Source: Mucilaginibacter sp. OK283
GTDB lineage: Bacteria > Bacteroidota > Bacteroidia > Sphingobacteriales > Sphingobacteriaceae
Direction of reading: 5' to 3'
Length of the DNA: 64,000 nt
Assembly: GCF_900110415.1 (NCBI RefSeq)
Contig: NZ_FODR01000010.1
Span: 1-64,000, forward strand
In this document: piece by piece, positions 24,615 to 33,499 of the stretch
How positions within the stretch are numbered: position 1 is the stretch's first letter
Layout: each line of letters starts with the position of its first letter
Made by a program: the position numbers and the translations under genes
Notes under the pieces: model-generated
The model's input: only the letters and a program-made list of their open reading frames with translations
What the model was told of the DNA's origin: nothing
Database searches by the model: none

Positions 24615-25532
24615 TTAATTTGTAATAGTAACTATTGTAAAATCAAACCGCAGGCTGGTGTTCCCTGCAATACCTGTGGTACCAGCCCTGCCGTAACCGT
24701 ACCTTGAAGGCAACAGTAATGTAACTGCTGCACCAGTTGTAAGTCCTTGCAGGCCTTGTGCTACACCTGGCACTACACTATCAATGGAAAGAGACGCTCC
24801 GGTAGTATTGGCATCAAATTCAGTGCCCGTTAAAAATTTACCACTATACGTTGCTGTAAAAGTAGAGTATTGATCAATAGGATCTGTGCCTGTGCCCGGT
24901 ATAGTTACTTTGTAATAATAACCGCCAGCAGATTTGGCAAAACCAGTTAAACTATTGGTGGCAATGTAGTTTTTGATGATCTGATCGTCATATAGATTTT
25001 GATCGGATACTACATTTACATAGTAATCAAGGCATTGATTGCCTGCAATACGGGTGTTTACATTGCTTGAGCTGCCCGATCCGTAACCATTTACACCATA
25101 AGCCAGGCGCGATGGAATCAATATGCGTGCCCTTGTACCTTTATATTTGATAATATTATGTATAGCCAATTGCAACCCCTTAGGATAGCCGCTTTGGCTG
25201 ATGTGTCCTGCAAAGCCATCAAAGTGGTTATTGGTAAGCGAATCGAGTGAGTTGTACTTGCCGTCAAACGATTTTAAGGTAAATACAAACTTTACGGTAT
25301 CGGAGTAGGCAATGGGCGTGGTAGTTGCGCCCTGCGATAAGATCTGGTAGTATATGCCGCTGGTGTCGCCATTTGACGTATCTCGAACCATTCCGGTAAG
25401 ACCATTGGCTTTAATGTAGTTTTGGATATTGGTGGCGTCGTATTGCGTGATATTCGGATCGTCGCTGGTTTTGCGGCAAGATAATAACCCTACAGAAAGA
25501 AGGAATAAAAGCGTAAAAGTAATTTTTCTCAT
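24615..25532 (-). CDS. lipoprotein with two FKBP-type peptidyl-prolyl isomerase domains
   Basis: This 305-residue lipoprotein has a type II signal (LLSVGLLSC, Cys 19). Two FKBP-like units follow: residues about 35-175 (with ARILIPSRLAYGVNGYGSG) and about 185-305 (with VTLLLPSRYGYGRAG and LRFDFTIVTI). Such proteins fold secreted substrates in the periplasm. The first unit looks degenerate outside its IPSRLAYG core, the second is closer to consensus. It lies 62 bases downstream of another FKBP lipoprotein gene on the same strand, probably co-transcribed. Confidence 0.85.
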   Translation of the reverse strand: MRKITFTLLFLLSVGLLSCRKTSDDPNITQYDATNIQNYIKANGLTGMVRDTSNGDTSGIYYQILSQGATTTPIAYSDTVKFVFTLKSFDGKYNSLDSLTNNHFDGFAGHISQSGYPKGLQLAIHNIIKYKGTRARILIPSRLAYGVNGYGSGSSSNVNTRIAGNQCLDYYVNVVSDQNLYDDQIIKNYIATNSLTGFAKSAGGYYYKVTIPGTGTDPIDQYSTFTATYSGKFLTGTEFDANTTGASLSIDSVVPGVAQGLQGLTTGAAVTLLLPSRYGYGRAGTTGIAGNTSLRFDFTIVTITN

Positions 25533-25594
25533 TTATATTATTTGTTACCGGTAAACGGCGCGTAATTATCAGCCTTTACCTTCATTATTGTCTT

Positions 25595-26092
25595 TTAGTT
25601 TGTTATGTTAAAAAGCTGTATATTAAAATCAAGCACCGAATTTGCCGGCAAATGTATCGAATCCTGTGCATATGGCCCGTAAGCATAGCGCGATGGTATC
25701 AATAAACGCACTTTGCCCCCTTTTTTTATCTGTGGAACGCCTAACTGCCATCCCTTTATCACACTCCCTAATGTGTACGAAGGGTGAAAATTATTGGTTT
25801 GCGCAAATGTATAGCCCGTAGTCAATATCTGTCCCGTAAATCCTACAGTTATGGTTGTGGAACTGGTAAACAAATCGTTCCCTGACCCCTGCTCACCTGT
25901 TTTAATGATATAATATACCCCCGTAGTATCAATTCGTTTGGCACTGTCCCCGGGGTGTGCTGCTATGTAATCGCTTATGATCTTATCGTCGATACCCTTT
26001 TGAATATTATACTGCACCATCGGGTCGACAGATTTTTTACATGCGCCCAAGCCAGCCATCAAAACCAATAACAAAACCAGTAACCTGTTCAT
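25595..26092 (-). CDS. single-domain FKBP-type peptidyl-prolyl isomerase lipoprotein
   Basis: The protein is 165 residues when started at the ATG at 26092, giving a typical lipoprotein signal (MNRLLVLLLVLMAGLGAC, Cys 18). The frame stays open to an ATG at 26161, but the extra 23 residues would precede the signal peptide and are unlikely. One FKBP domain fills the mature part, with GWQLGVPQIKKGGKVRLLIP, SRYAYGP and SVLDFNIQLF. It is probably an envelope foldase paired with the two-domain protein downstream. Confidence 0.85.
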   Translation of the reverse strand: MNRLLVLLLVLMAGLGACKKSVDPMVQYNIQKGIDDKIISDYIAAHPGDSAKRIDTTGVYYIIKTGEQGSGNDLFTSSTTITVGFTGQILTTGYTFAQTNNFHPSYTLGSVIKGWQLGVPQIKKGGKVRLLIPSRYAYGPYAQDSIHLPANSVLDFNIQLFNITN

Positions 26093-26247
26093 TTTTTCAA
26101 AAGGCAAATTTATTCTTTTATAATAGAAAAACGGCAGCTTAACATTTTTTAACACAATCAATAAAAAAAAGCACCAAGCCGGTATACAAAAACATCTGTA
26201 TCAGCAAAAAACGTATTTCAATCAAAAAAATTATCTGTGCTTTTTTT

Positions 26248-26357
26248 AGTTCATTGGTTCATTAGTTCATTGGTCTTTTCTGGTGGGATTGTCAAATAGG
26301 AGGCATTCAGCCAAAAAGCCACTTGCCCGCCATGCCCGCGTTCCAATGAACCAATTA
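26248..26357. repeat. GTTCATTGGTTCATT paired-word element covering the marR stop
   Basis: AGTTCATTGGTTCATTAG plus TTCATTGG (26248-26273) has its inverse TTCCAATGAACCAATTA at 26341-26357. The MarR stop codon (26355-26357) lies inside the right arm. The same word is found at 39409-39466. Confidence 0.7.
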
Positions 26358-26798
26358 AGGTTTATAGTTAAGGGTGAGTTTGTTGATCTTTTTGAGCATT
26401 TCGGTTAAGTACTCTTTATCAGCTTCGCTAATGTGCTCGTTGAGGTAGTTGTTAAACTGTTTTACTATGGCGCGGGCCTGGTGGCGTTTTTCTTTGCCGA
26501 GTTCGGTCAGGTAAATTTTTACCGAGCGTTTATCGCCCTGGTTTGATTCCCGGTAAATAAGCCCTGTTTTTTCCAGTTGGCTGAGCATCCTCGATAAACT
26601 GGTTGACTTAAGGCCCAACAAAGCTGCCGCCTGCGATACGGTGGTGCCCTCTTTTTCGTCAATATTGATCAGCAGGTAACCAATTGATTGCGTAATGCCA
26701 AACTCGGTAACCAACTGGTTATACCTGTTAGCCACAGTTTGCCACACAATCTTCAAAAAATAATCGATGGTTTCCTGGTGTTTTACGCTTTTATGCAT
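26355..26798 (-). CDS. MarR-family transcriptional regulator
   Basis: This 147-residue winged-helix regulator has VSQAAALLGLKSTSLSRMLS (about 55-74) as the recognition helix-turn-helix and a wing containing RESNQGDKRSVKIYLTELGK. Family members are dimers that respond to small phenolics or oxidants. The neighbours (FKBP lipoproteins and ggt) do not reveal its target. Paired-word repeats lie immediately past its stop and five bases before its start, so its expression signals may sit in repeat DNA. Confidence 0.88.
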   Translation of the reverse strand: MHKSVKHQETIDYFLKIVWQTVANRYNQLVTEFGITQSIGYLLINIDEKEGTTVSQAAALLGLKSTSLSRMLSQLEKTGLIYRESNQGDKRSVKIYLTELGKEKRHQARAIVKQFNNYLNEHISEADKEYLTEMLKKINKLTLNYKP

Positions 26799-26802
26799 TT
26801 TT

Positions 26803-27069
26803 ATAAGTTGTACGTGATACGTTTTAAGTGATACGTTTTTTCACGCTGCTGGTTTATAAGTTTTTGCCCAACAAATATAGGCTGCAGATGTAAACGATGG
26901 TACGAAGGTACATTTTATTTTCTTCAACCTTAGCTGACGCGGGACGTTGTAAGTTTTACGTGATACGTTTTAAGTTACATGTTTTTTACCCTGCTGGTTT
27001 ATAAGTTTCTACCCTCAAAAAATTATCGAATATAAAACGTACAACTTAAAACGTATCACGTACAACCTA
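26803..27069. repeat. GTACGTGATACGTTTTAAGT paired-word element between ggt and marR
   Basis: Three arms are seen: 26806-26840 (GTTGTACGTGATACGTTTTA..), a direct partial copy at 26950-26981 (TTTTACGTGATACGTTTTAAG) and an inverted copy at 27034-27066. The phrase CTGCTGGTTTATAAGTTT occurs twice (26846 and 26991 regions), suggesting internal duplication. It begins five bases before the marR start and covers the ggt stop. Confidence 0.75.
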
Positions 27070-28794
27070 ATACCCTACCGTCGTATCATCTCCCCTTGGA
27101 TCAGCGCCGCCTTCGTAGTAGCCCGATTGGGTTTTCAGGATGGCATCTACCCGGCCGATTGCCCCTCGGTTGGTTATTTTGTAGCCTTTACCTTGCAGTT
27201 TTAAAATTGTGGCGCCATCAACCCCATTCTTTTCAATAGTAACCTCGTCTGGCAGCCATTGCGAGTGGAAGCGTTTAGAACTTACCGCCTGCTGCATGGT
27301 CTGGTCAAATTCTATCACATTCAATATCGTTTGAAAAACAGAAGTTATAATGGTAGATCCGCCTGGGGTGCCCACTACCATAAACAGCTTGCCTTCTTTT
27401 TCGATGATGGTTGGCGTCATTGAAGATAGCATGCGTTTGCCGGGCTGAATGCTGTTGGCTTTACCGCCAACCAAGCCATACATGTTGGGCACGCCGGGTT
27501 TCGAGCTAAAATCGTCCATCTCATTATTTAATAAAAAGCCGGCGCCATTTACAAAAATCTTAGACCCAAAACTATCATTTAGTGTAGTGGTGATGGATAC
27601 CGCATTGCCGTCCTTATCTACTATCGAGTAATGGGTGGTTTGGTCGCTCTCGTACCCAACAAAAGTGCCGGGTTGTATACTGGCGCTCGGTGTGGCTGCA
27701 TCCCAGCTAAATGTGCTCATGCGCGATGTGATATAGGCCGGCTTAAGCAGGCTATCAACAGGGACTTTATAAAAATCAGGGTCGCCGAGATACCTGGAGC
27801 GGTCGGCATACACACGGCGTTCGGCCTCAACAATTAACCTGATGGTCGAGTCCTGGTTATAGCCCCATCGTTTTAAGGGATATTTTTCTACAGATTGAAG
27901 TAGTTGCAATAAAGCAATCCCCCCGCTTGATGGCGGCGGCATGGTAATAATTTTATAGCCTTTGTAATTGCCAGTTATGGCTTTGCGCCAAACCGAATGA
28001 TAACGTTTAAGGTCTTTTTTGGTCATCAGCCCGCTGCCGTTTTTCATTTCGGCAACAATCTGGTCGGCTACTATGCCATCGTAAAAACCTTTACGGCCTT
28101 TATCGCGGATAAACTCGAACGTTTTGGCCAGGTCTTCCTGTACCAGCACATCGCCTTCATTCCAACCTCCTTGTTTTAAAAGATAGTTTTTACCAGGGTT
28201 CAGTTTTATAAATTGCGCCTGGGTGTGGTTCAGGTCGCTGGCCAGGTGTTTGGTTATTTTAAAACCGTTGCGGGCCAGATCAATGGATGGTTGTACCAGG
28301 TCGGCCCATTTAAGCTTGCCGTATTTTTTGTGGGCGGTTACCATCCCATCTACCGATCCGGGAACTCCGGAGGCCTGGTGGGTATAGAGGCTCATATCCG
28401 GAATTACATTCCCCGCTGAATCGAGATACATATTTGCACTGGCGGCACCAGGGCCCTTTTCCCTGAAATCAAGCGTTTTGGTTTTGCCTTTGCCCGACCG
28501 GAAAACCATAAAGCCGCCGCCACCAATATTACCGGCCTGCGGATGCGTTACGGTCAACGCGAATTGTACCGCTACGGCAGCATCAACAGCGTTGCCGCCT
28601 TTCTTTAAAATATCAACCCCCACCTGCGAAGCATCCGGATAGGCGCAAACCACCATCCCATTACTGTATTGACCAGTATTGCTTATACCTGATTGCCCAT
28701 GTACGTATCCGGCGGGTATAAACAAAAGTACCGCCATAGCAAGGCCAAGATGTTTGTTGTTTTTTATTTTAAAGGAGTGTAATATCATTATCAA
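27067..28794 (-). CDS. ggt: gamma-glutamyltransferase
   Basis: This 575-residue N-terminal-nucleophile hydrolase cleaves or transfers the gamma-glutamyl group of glutathione and related compounds in the periplasm. A signal peptide covers about residues 1-34 (ending VHGQ). The autoprocessing/catalytic threonine is about T387 in DQTTHYSIVDKDGNAV. VQFALTVTHPQAGNIGGGGF, FREKGPGAA and the C-terminal GTPGGSTIITSVFQ are hallmarks. The start could also be the ATG two codons in (28788). No operon partner is evident. Confidence 0.93.
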   Translation of the reverse strand: MIMILHSFKIKNNKHLGLAMAVLLFIPAGYVHGQSGISNTGQYSNGMVVCAYPDASQVGVDILKKGGNAVDAAVAVQFALTVTHPQAGNIGGGGFMVFRSGKGKTKTLDFREKGPGAASANMYLDSAGNVIPDMSLYTHQASGVPGSVDGMVTAHKKYGKLKWADLVQPSIDLARNGFKITKHLASDLNHTQAQFIKLNPGKNYLLKQGGWNEGDVLVQEDLAKTFEFIRDKGRKGFYDGIVADQIVAEMKNGSGLMTKKDLKRYHSVWRKAITGNYKGYKIITMPPPSSGGIALLQLLQSVEKYPLKRWGYNQDSTIRLIVEAERRVYADRSRYLGDPDFYKVPVDSLLKPAYITSRMSTFSWDAATPSASIQPGTFVGYESDQTTHYSIVDKDGNAVSITTTLNDSFGSKIFVNGAGFLLNNEMDDFSSKPGVPNMYGLVGGKANSIQPGKRMLSSMTPTIIEKEGKLFMVVGTPGGSTIITSVFQTILNVIEFDQTMQQAVSSKRFHSQWLPDEVTIEKNGVDGATILKLQGKGYKITNRGAIGRVDAILKTQSGYYEGGADPRGDDTTVGY

Positions 28795-29034
28795 CTAAAA
28801 TTATTTTCACTAAAGTAACCTATTTATAGGCAAAAACCCACGGAAAAAGCTCATTATTTAGGATTGAGAATCAGTTGACTGCACACAATTTAGCGCCCTT
28901 TTTAAGCCGAAATAGCATAAAAAGCATATTTGAACGTTTATTTACCTGAACATTCGGGTCGAAAATTGGTTAAACCTATGTTAAATTCAAATGTCATTGC
29001 ATTACCTGTTTAATTCATTTACTAAAACTACTAC

Positions 29035-29532
29035 ATGAAAAAAATCATTTACATCCTGTCGTTATCGGTTTCGTTTTTATTGATAAACCAGCGTTCGCAG
29101 GCGCAGGATTACAAGGCCGCGGCCGGTTTAAAGTTTGGCGCTTATGAGATAGGCCCATCAGGAAAATATTTTTTGAACCAGACAACCGCTATTGAAGGAA
29201 TCCTGGGCATCCGCGATCATGGTATAGTAATTACCGGTTTGTACGAAATTCATACCCGTGCTTTTAATGTTGATAAACTGAACTTTTTTTATGGCTTTGG
29301 CGGCCACTTAGGCTCGATAGGCAGCGGCTATTACAAACGTTTTGGCAGCGATGACCAGTATTATAAAGACAGGCATCTTTTGTTTGGCGCCGATGGCGTT
29401 GCAGGCCTGGAATGGGTAATACCCAACAGCCCCATAGCTGTAAGCCTTGATTTGAACCCACGCCTTGAAATAGCTACCGGTCCGTTTTTTGATATTGCAC
29501 CCGGTGTTGGCGTAAAGTATACGTTTCAGTAA
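29035..29532 (+). CDS. small outer-membrane barrel-like protein
   Basis: This 165-residue protein has a signal peptide (about 1-23, ending SQAQ) and a mature part of alternating hydrophobic, Gly- and aromatic-rich strands (AAGLKFGAYEIGPSGKYF, FFYGFGGHLGSIGSGYYKR) ending VGVKYTFQ. A C-terminal Phe close to the end and the strand pattern suggest an eight-stranded outer-membrane barrel. No specific family is recognised. It is a single gene, convergent with the S8 protease. Confidence 0.65.
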   Translation: MKKIIYILSLSVSFLLINQRSQAQDYKAAAGLKFGAYEIGPSGKYFLNQTTAIEGILGIRDHGIVITGLYEIHTRAFNVDKLNFFYGFGGHLGSIGSGYYKRFGSDDQYYKDRHLLFGADGVAGLEWVIPNSPIAVSLDLNPRLEIATGPFFDIAPGVGVKYTFQ

Positions 29533-29534
29533 AG

Positions 29535-29637
29535 AGCCTCACCCTGCCCTCTCCAAAGGAGAGGGTTCTTAAATATCTCGAAATTCGCCATCACGCAAAT
29601 CAAAAGTCCTCTCCTTTGGAGAGGGTTTGGGTGAGGC
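29535..29637. repeat. inverted repeat between convergent genes (AGCCTCACCC ends)
   Basis: AGCCTCACCCTGCCCTCTCC (29536-29555) with AAAGGAGAGGG is matched by CCCTCTCCTTTGGAGAGGG and TTGGGTGAGGCT (29611-29639). It fills the whole gap between the two stop codons and could serve as a bidirectional terminator. Each arm also holds a local CTCTCC/GGAGAG hairpin. Confidence 0.7.
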
Positions 29638-32600
29638 TTAATGCACCACAATCACCTTCTTGGCATAAGCTTTACTCCCCATTATCGCCCTTAATATATA
29701 CACGCCGGGCTGCACTCCTGTTACATTTATTACCGTGCTGAAATTGCCCTGCGGGATGCTTTGCTTTTCGGAAACTATAGTTTGCCCCACGGAGTTTACC
29801 AGCGATAAGTCAAGATCGGCAGCGGTATTTGCTTTAAAAACAACATACAGGTTGGCACTTGCAGGTACCGGGAAAACGGTTAACCCAATATCGGTAGATT
29901 TATCAACGTTGGATGCCGTACGGGCATAAGCAAACACATCCGATATAACTGCGCAACCACTGGCCAGTGTATCAACAACCTGGTAATTTCCGCTTTGCAA
30001 AGGGTCAAACGTAGCGCCTGTTGCACCCTGTATGGGTTTGCCGTTTAACAGCCACTGGTTGCCTGTTGTAAAGCTGGAGTTTAAGGTGTTGTTATTTTGT
30101 GTAATAGCCGGTTTGGTTAAGGTAACCGCCTTACGCGCTGCCGAAGCACAACCCAGGCTTTGTACCTTCATGTCATAAAAGTAATAGTAAAAGCCTTTGT
30201 AGTAAGTAGTATCGGCAGCATTATCACCCGTGGCATCATTGCCCACTATGCTGAAGATTTTGCCGATGCTAAACGGGTAACTTGTTACGCCTGCATTATT
30301 ACGATATATAGTGGCTGTGTTGTCATAGGCGATGGATATCAGGTAATTGCCGGCCGCAGGCAATTCAAGGTTAAGGTCATACACTTTGCCCTGGTCGGCA
30401 GGGTCATCGGCCTGGGCACCAGGTAATGGGGTGGTACGTGTGGCCTGGGCATTAATGGTGGTAGTGGCAACTATTTGCCCGCTGCTGTCACTTACGTTAA
30501 ATGTTATTTTGCCCGAATTGCCAATATATAAACGTGCCGACTGTATAACCACCGGAACTTTAGTGTTAACAATCACCGATGGCGTAAACTGGTTATATCC
30601 GCCACCGGTAAAAATATTTTTTGTTGCCGGCCCAACAGTGCCTTTAAAATCATTTACACCCGCGTAAAAGATGTTGTTTACAGGCGTTGTAGTAGTATTT
30701 GCAGGGCTGCCTGCCGCAATTGGCACAGCGTCATTCGCATTTTGATACCAAAGCATGGTGCCATCGCCCTGCCCCAATAGTTGGTATTGTTTGGTATCGG
30801 TACAATAATAGGCACTTAAATCGCCTATTGCCGATGGGCTGTTGATGACAATGGTTGTGGTAACCGTATCGTTATTTTTTACCGGATCGCCGGTTAAATT
30901 GCTGATGGCCGTTATGGTATAAGTGGCGCCGGCCAGGGCATTAAAGTTTTGGGCGAAGGTAAAGTTATCCTGATCGCCGGGGGCAAGGGTACCTGTGTAA
31001 GTACCGTTAAATGTAGTTACCGTATTATCGGCGGCGGTTATTTTTACGGTCAATGGCACGTTGGTGATAGCCGCACTGCCAAAGTTTTTAACCGCTATAG
31101 TAACCGGCGTACTTGCCGAACATGCCCCGCTTGAACCCGGATTAACTATAGATAGCACGCCGGCATCAATACTGGTTTGTAAAAACTGTACCCGGTAGTC
31201 CTGCGTTTCGCCTTTGGCATAGCTGCCGCAGGCTGTAATGCTGGCCGCGCTGTTGGTTTCGCTGAGTACTACCCGCATCAGGCTATAAGTTCCGGCTACA
31301 ACGGTTGCCGGTATTTTGATGTTTGTAGTATAGGTGCCTGTGCCATTTATAATGCCGGTGGTTGCTACCAGTTCCGTATCTTCAAAAATGCCGTTCTCGT
31401 TATAGTCAATAAAAACTTTGGCGGCTTTATTGAAGTTGGCGCCGCAGGTGCCCAGTGTAAGGCTAAGCGGGTATGATTTATCCTGCTCGAGCTGAATGGT
31501 TAAATTGGTGTAGTCAGAATAGCTTTTGCAGCCTGCTGCCGGGCTGTTATCGATATTGGCCAGCTTGACATTGTTAATGCGCGAATCGGCATCGCTTAGA
31601 GGGGCAGACGTGCAATAGGCAGTGCCGCCTATCCCGGTAACTATAAGCGAGTAAGCCTGCGGGCCGGATGTTAAATTGCCTTTATGCGATACAGTTACGG
31701 TGTAAGCTTTACCCGGTACTGTATTGGCAATATATACCTGCTCCACATTATCCCTAATGTTGTTGCCGGTTGTAGCGGCTGCCGATGGATGATCGGGATC
31801 TAAAACCCAGGCGTTGTAAGTTGTGGTGCCATCACTTACTTTAATATCAAGGTCGTTAATTAGTTTTGGTGTGCGGCTGTTGATAGTGCCATCGGGCGAA
31901 ACTGTTCCCTGGGGGTCTGTCCAGGCAATGGTGGCAATCAAGGCGCTGGCGCCCGATGCCAGTACGTTAAAGGTTTGCGTTTGGCCCTGGGCAAGTGAGT
32001 TTTCCTTTACCATGCTTTTAACGCCATTATCGGTAATGGCCTGTGCCGCCTTGGGCATATCAAGCAATCCCCAGCCATAAATATAATCTGGGCCAACGTT
32101 GCCGGCATCAAAGGCGGTATGGCAAACCAGGCCTTTCAGTGTGGCCGATTTCATGAAATTCCCACTGTTTTTTTGAGCATAGTATTCCTGCAATAAATAC
32201 AACGAACCGGTGATATTGGGCGCGGCCATCGATGTGCCCGATAGCGTAAGGTACGATGAACTGTTAGCTATCCCTACAGAAGTTACATTTACCCCATCAC
32301 CCACAATATCCGGTTTTACGCGACCATCATCCGTAGGCCCCCAGGCGCTGAAATAGGCAACGCTTATATCGTTCCTGTTGGTAGGGCCCGATGGCAAGGG
32401 GTTTACTGCACCAACCGTCAGCGTGTTTTTGGCGTTACCTGTGGTGCTGATGATATCATAGTCGCTATTGTCGCTTATTGTTGAGGGGCGGGCGCCTTTA
32501 TTTACCATAGTTTGATCGGTGCGGCTGCGGTAGCCGTAGTAAGTTGCACCTATGGCCGGCCCGTTGCTGGCCCTGCTGTTTCCTGCCGATTCCACAATAA

Positions 32601-33381
32601 GGTAATAGGGGGCCGTATAGGCTATTTTATCCCATGACTGGGCGCGGGTATCGTAAAATCCAAAAGTGTAATCAACAGTATCACCCGGCAGGCCATACCA
32701 CTCCCAGCGGCTGGCATCGCTGTTATAATCCCAGCCGGCAACATCGCCATAAGAATGGTTTGATAATAACAGCCCCGCTGCAGCGCCGCTCATTTCAGAT
32801 ACGTCGTTATCAAAATCCCATGACAACAGGCTGCTCGCGTTAAACGCCATGCCTTTAGCCGGCGCGTAAACGCCTTTGGCAATCATGGTGCCGGCCACGT
32901 GAGTAGTATGATCAAGCACCGAAGCGCCATCTTTTATCGTAATGGTTTTACCTGCAAATTCCTGGTGCGCGGCATATACCGAACCGCCATCCCAAATGGC
33001 CAGCTTACCAACAAGGTTGCTGCCAGATCCTGAAAGGTTTAGCCCTAATGAGCCACCTGGCTGCACGGCGTTAGTGCCCGTTGTGGCCGCAGCCGTTGTA
33101 TTGTTGTGTGTGGTAAGATATATAGGAAAACCAAGGCTGTTAACACCCTGTAAAAACACGTGGTTACCGTTGCGCGACCGACGTGTAACCGGCCAGCCTT
33201 TTTGCGTCGCCAATGAAAGGGCCTGTTGCTTATTTACATTGAAAGTACTCCTCAATTGCGAAGAAAAACTGCTTAATTCGGCTTTTTTTGCATCGCTAAC
33301 CAGCGGTTGCTGAGCAAATGTTTGAACTGCAATACACAGCAAAAAAAAAGAAGTACATACCGCGGCGTATCGCTTATTCAT
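29638..33381 (-). CDS. subtilisin-like (S8) protease with type IX secretion sorting domain
   Basis: This 1247-residue exported serine protease has a signal peptide (about 1-23), a propeptide-like region, and an S8 domain with the triad D131 (IWDGGS), H161 (HTTHVAGT) and S384 (SGTSMAAP). Then come a P-domain-like sandwich (about 460-585), a GEVED domain (about 590-735; DYNENGIFEDTEL and GETQDYRV), a CARDB-like domain (about 740-850), further beta modules, and a C-terminal type A sorting domain (about 1170-1247, ending VYILRAIMGSKAYAKKVIVV). The tail means T9SS export and probable anchoring or release at the surface. Confidence 0.92.
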   Translation of the reverse strand: MNKRYAAVCTSFFLLCIAVQTFAQQPLVSDAKKAELSSFSSQLRSTFNVNKQQALSLATQKGWPVTRRSRNGNHVFLQGVNSLGFPIYLTTHNNTTAAATTGTNAVQPGGSLGLNLSGSGSNLVGKLAIWDGGSVYAAHQEFAGKTITIKDGASVLDHTTHVAGTMIAKGVYAPAKGMAFNASSLLSWDFDNDVSEMSGAAAGLLLSNHSYGDVAGWDYNSDASRWEWYGLPGDTVDYTFGFYDTRAQSWDKIAYTAPYYLIVESAGNSRASNGPAIGATYYGYRSRTDQTMVNKGARPSTISDNSDYDIISTTGNAKNTLTVGAVNPLPSGPTNRNDISVAYFSAWGPTDDGRVKPDIVGDGVNVTSVGIANSSSYLTLSGTSMAAPNITGSLYLLQEYYAQKNSGNFMKSATLKGLVCHTAFDAGNVGPDYIYGWGLLDMPKAAQAITDNGVKSMVKENSLAQGQTQTFNVLASGASALIATIAWTDPQGTVSPDGTINSRTPKLINDLDIKVSDGTTTYNAWVLDPDHPSAAATTGNNIRDNVEQVYIANTVPGKAYTVTVSHKGNLTSGPQAYSLIVTGIGGTAYCTSAPLSDADSRINNVKLANIDNSPAAGCKSYSDYTNLTIQLEQDKSYPLSLTLGTCGANFNKAAKVFIDYNENGIFEDTELVATTGIINGTGTYTTNIKIPATVVAGTYSLMRVVLSETNSAASITACGSYAKGETQDYRVQFLQTSIDAGVLSIVNPGSSGACSASTPVTIAVKNFGSAAITNVPLTVKITAADNTVTTFNGTYTGTLAPGDQDNFTFAQNFNALAGATYTITAISNLTGDPVKNNDTVTTTIVINSPSAIGDLSAYYCTDTKQYQLLGQGDGTMLWYQNANDAVPIAAGSPANTTTTPVNNIFYAGVNDFKGTVGPATKNIFTGGGYNQFTPSVIVNTKVPVVIQSARLYIGNSGKITFNVSDSSGQIVATTTINAQATRTTPLPGAQADDPADQGKVYDLNLELPAAGNYLISIAYDNTATIYRNNAGVTSYPFSIGKIFSIVGNDATGDNAADTTYYKGFYYYFYDMKVQSLGCASAARKAVTLTKPAITQNNNTLNSSFTTGNQWLLNGKPIQGATGATFDPLQSGNYQVVDTLASGCAVISDVFAYARTASNVDKSTDIGLTVFPVPASANLYVVFKANTAADLDLSLVNSVGQTIVSEKQSIPQGNFSTVINVTGVQPGVYILRAIMGSKAYAKKVIVVH

Positions 33382-33403
33382 AGACTTGAAATATAGGTAT
33401 TTT

Positions 33404-33497
33404 TAGTATCAAGTAGTTAGTATCAAGTATCAAGATTTTTTGTTTCCAAATTTTTTATGAAGCGGTCTTGATACTTGATACTAGCTACTTGATACTG
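33404..33497. repeat. 33-base paired-word hairpin (GTATCAAGTAGT type) next to the nadE stop
   Basis: The arms 33404-33436 and 33465-33497 pair at 30 of 33 positions around a 28-base spacer. The left 38 bases are identical to those of the element near recN. It ends two bases before the nadE stop codon and begins about 23 bases upstream of the S8 protease start. Confidence 0.8.
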
Positions 33498-33499
33498 TC

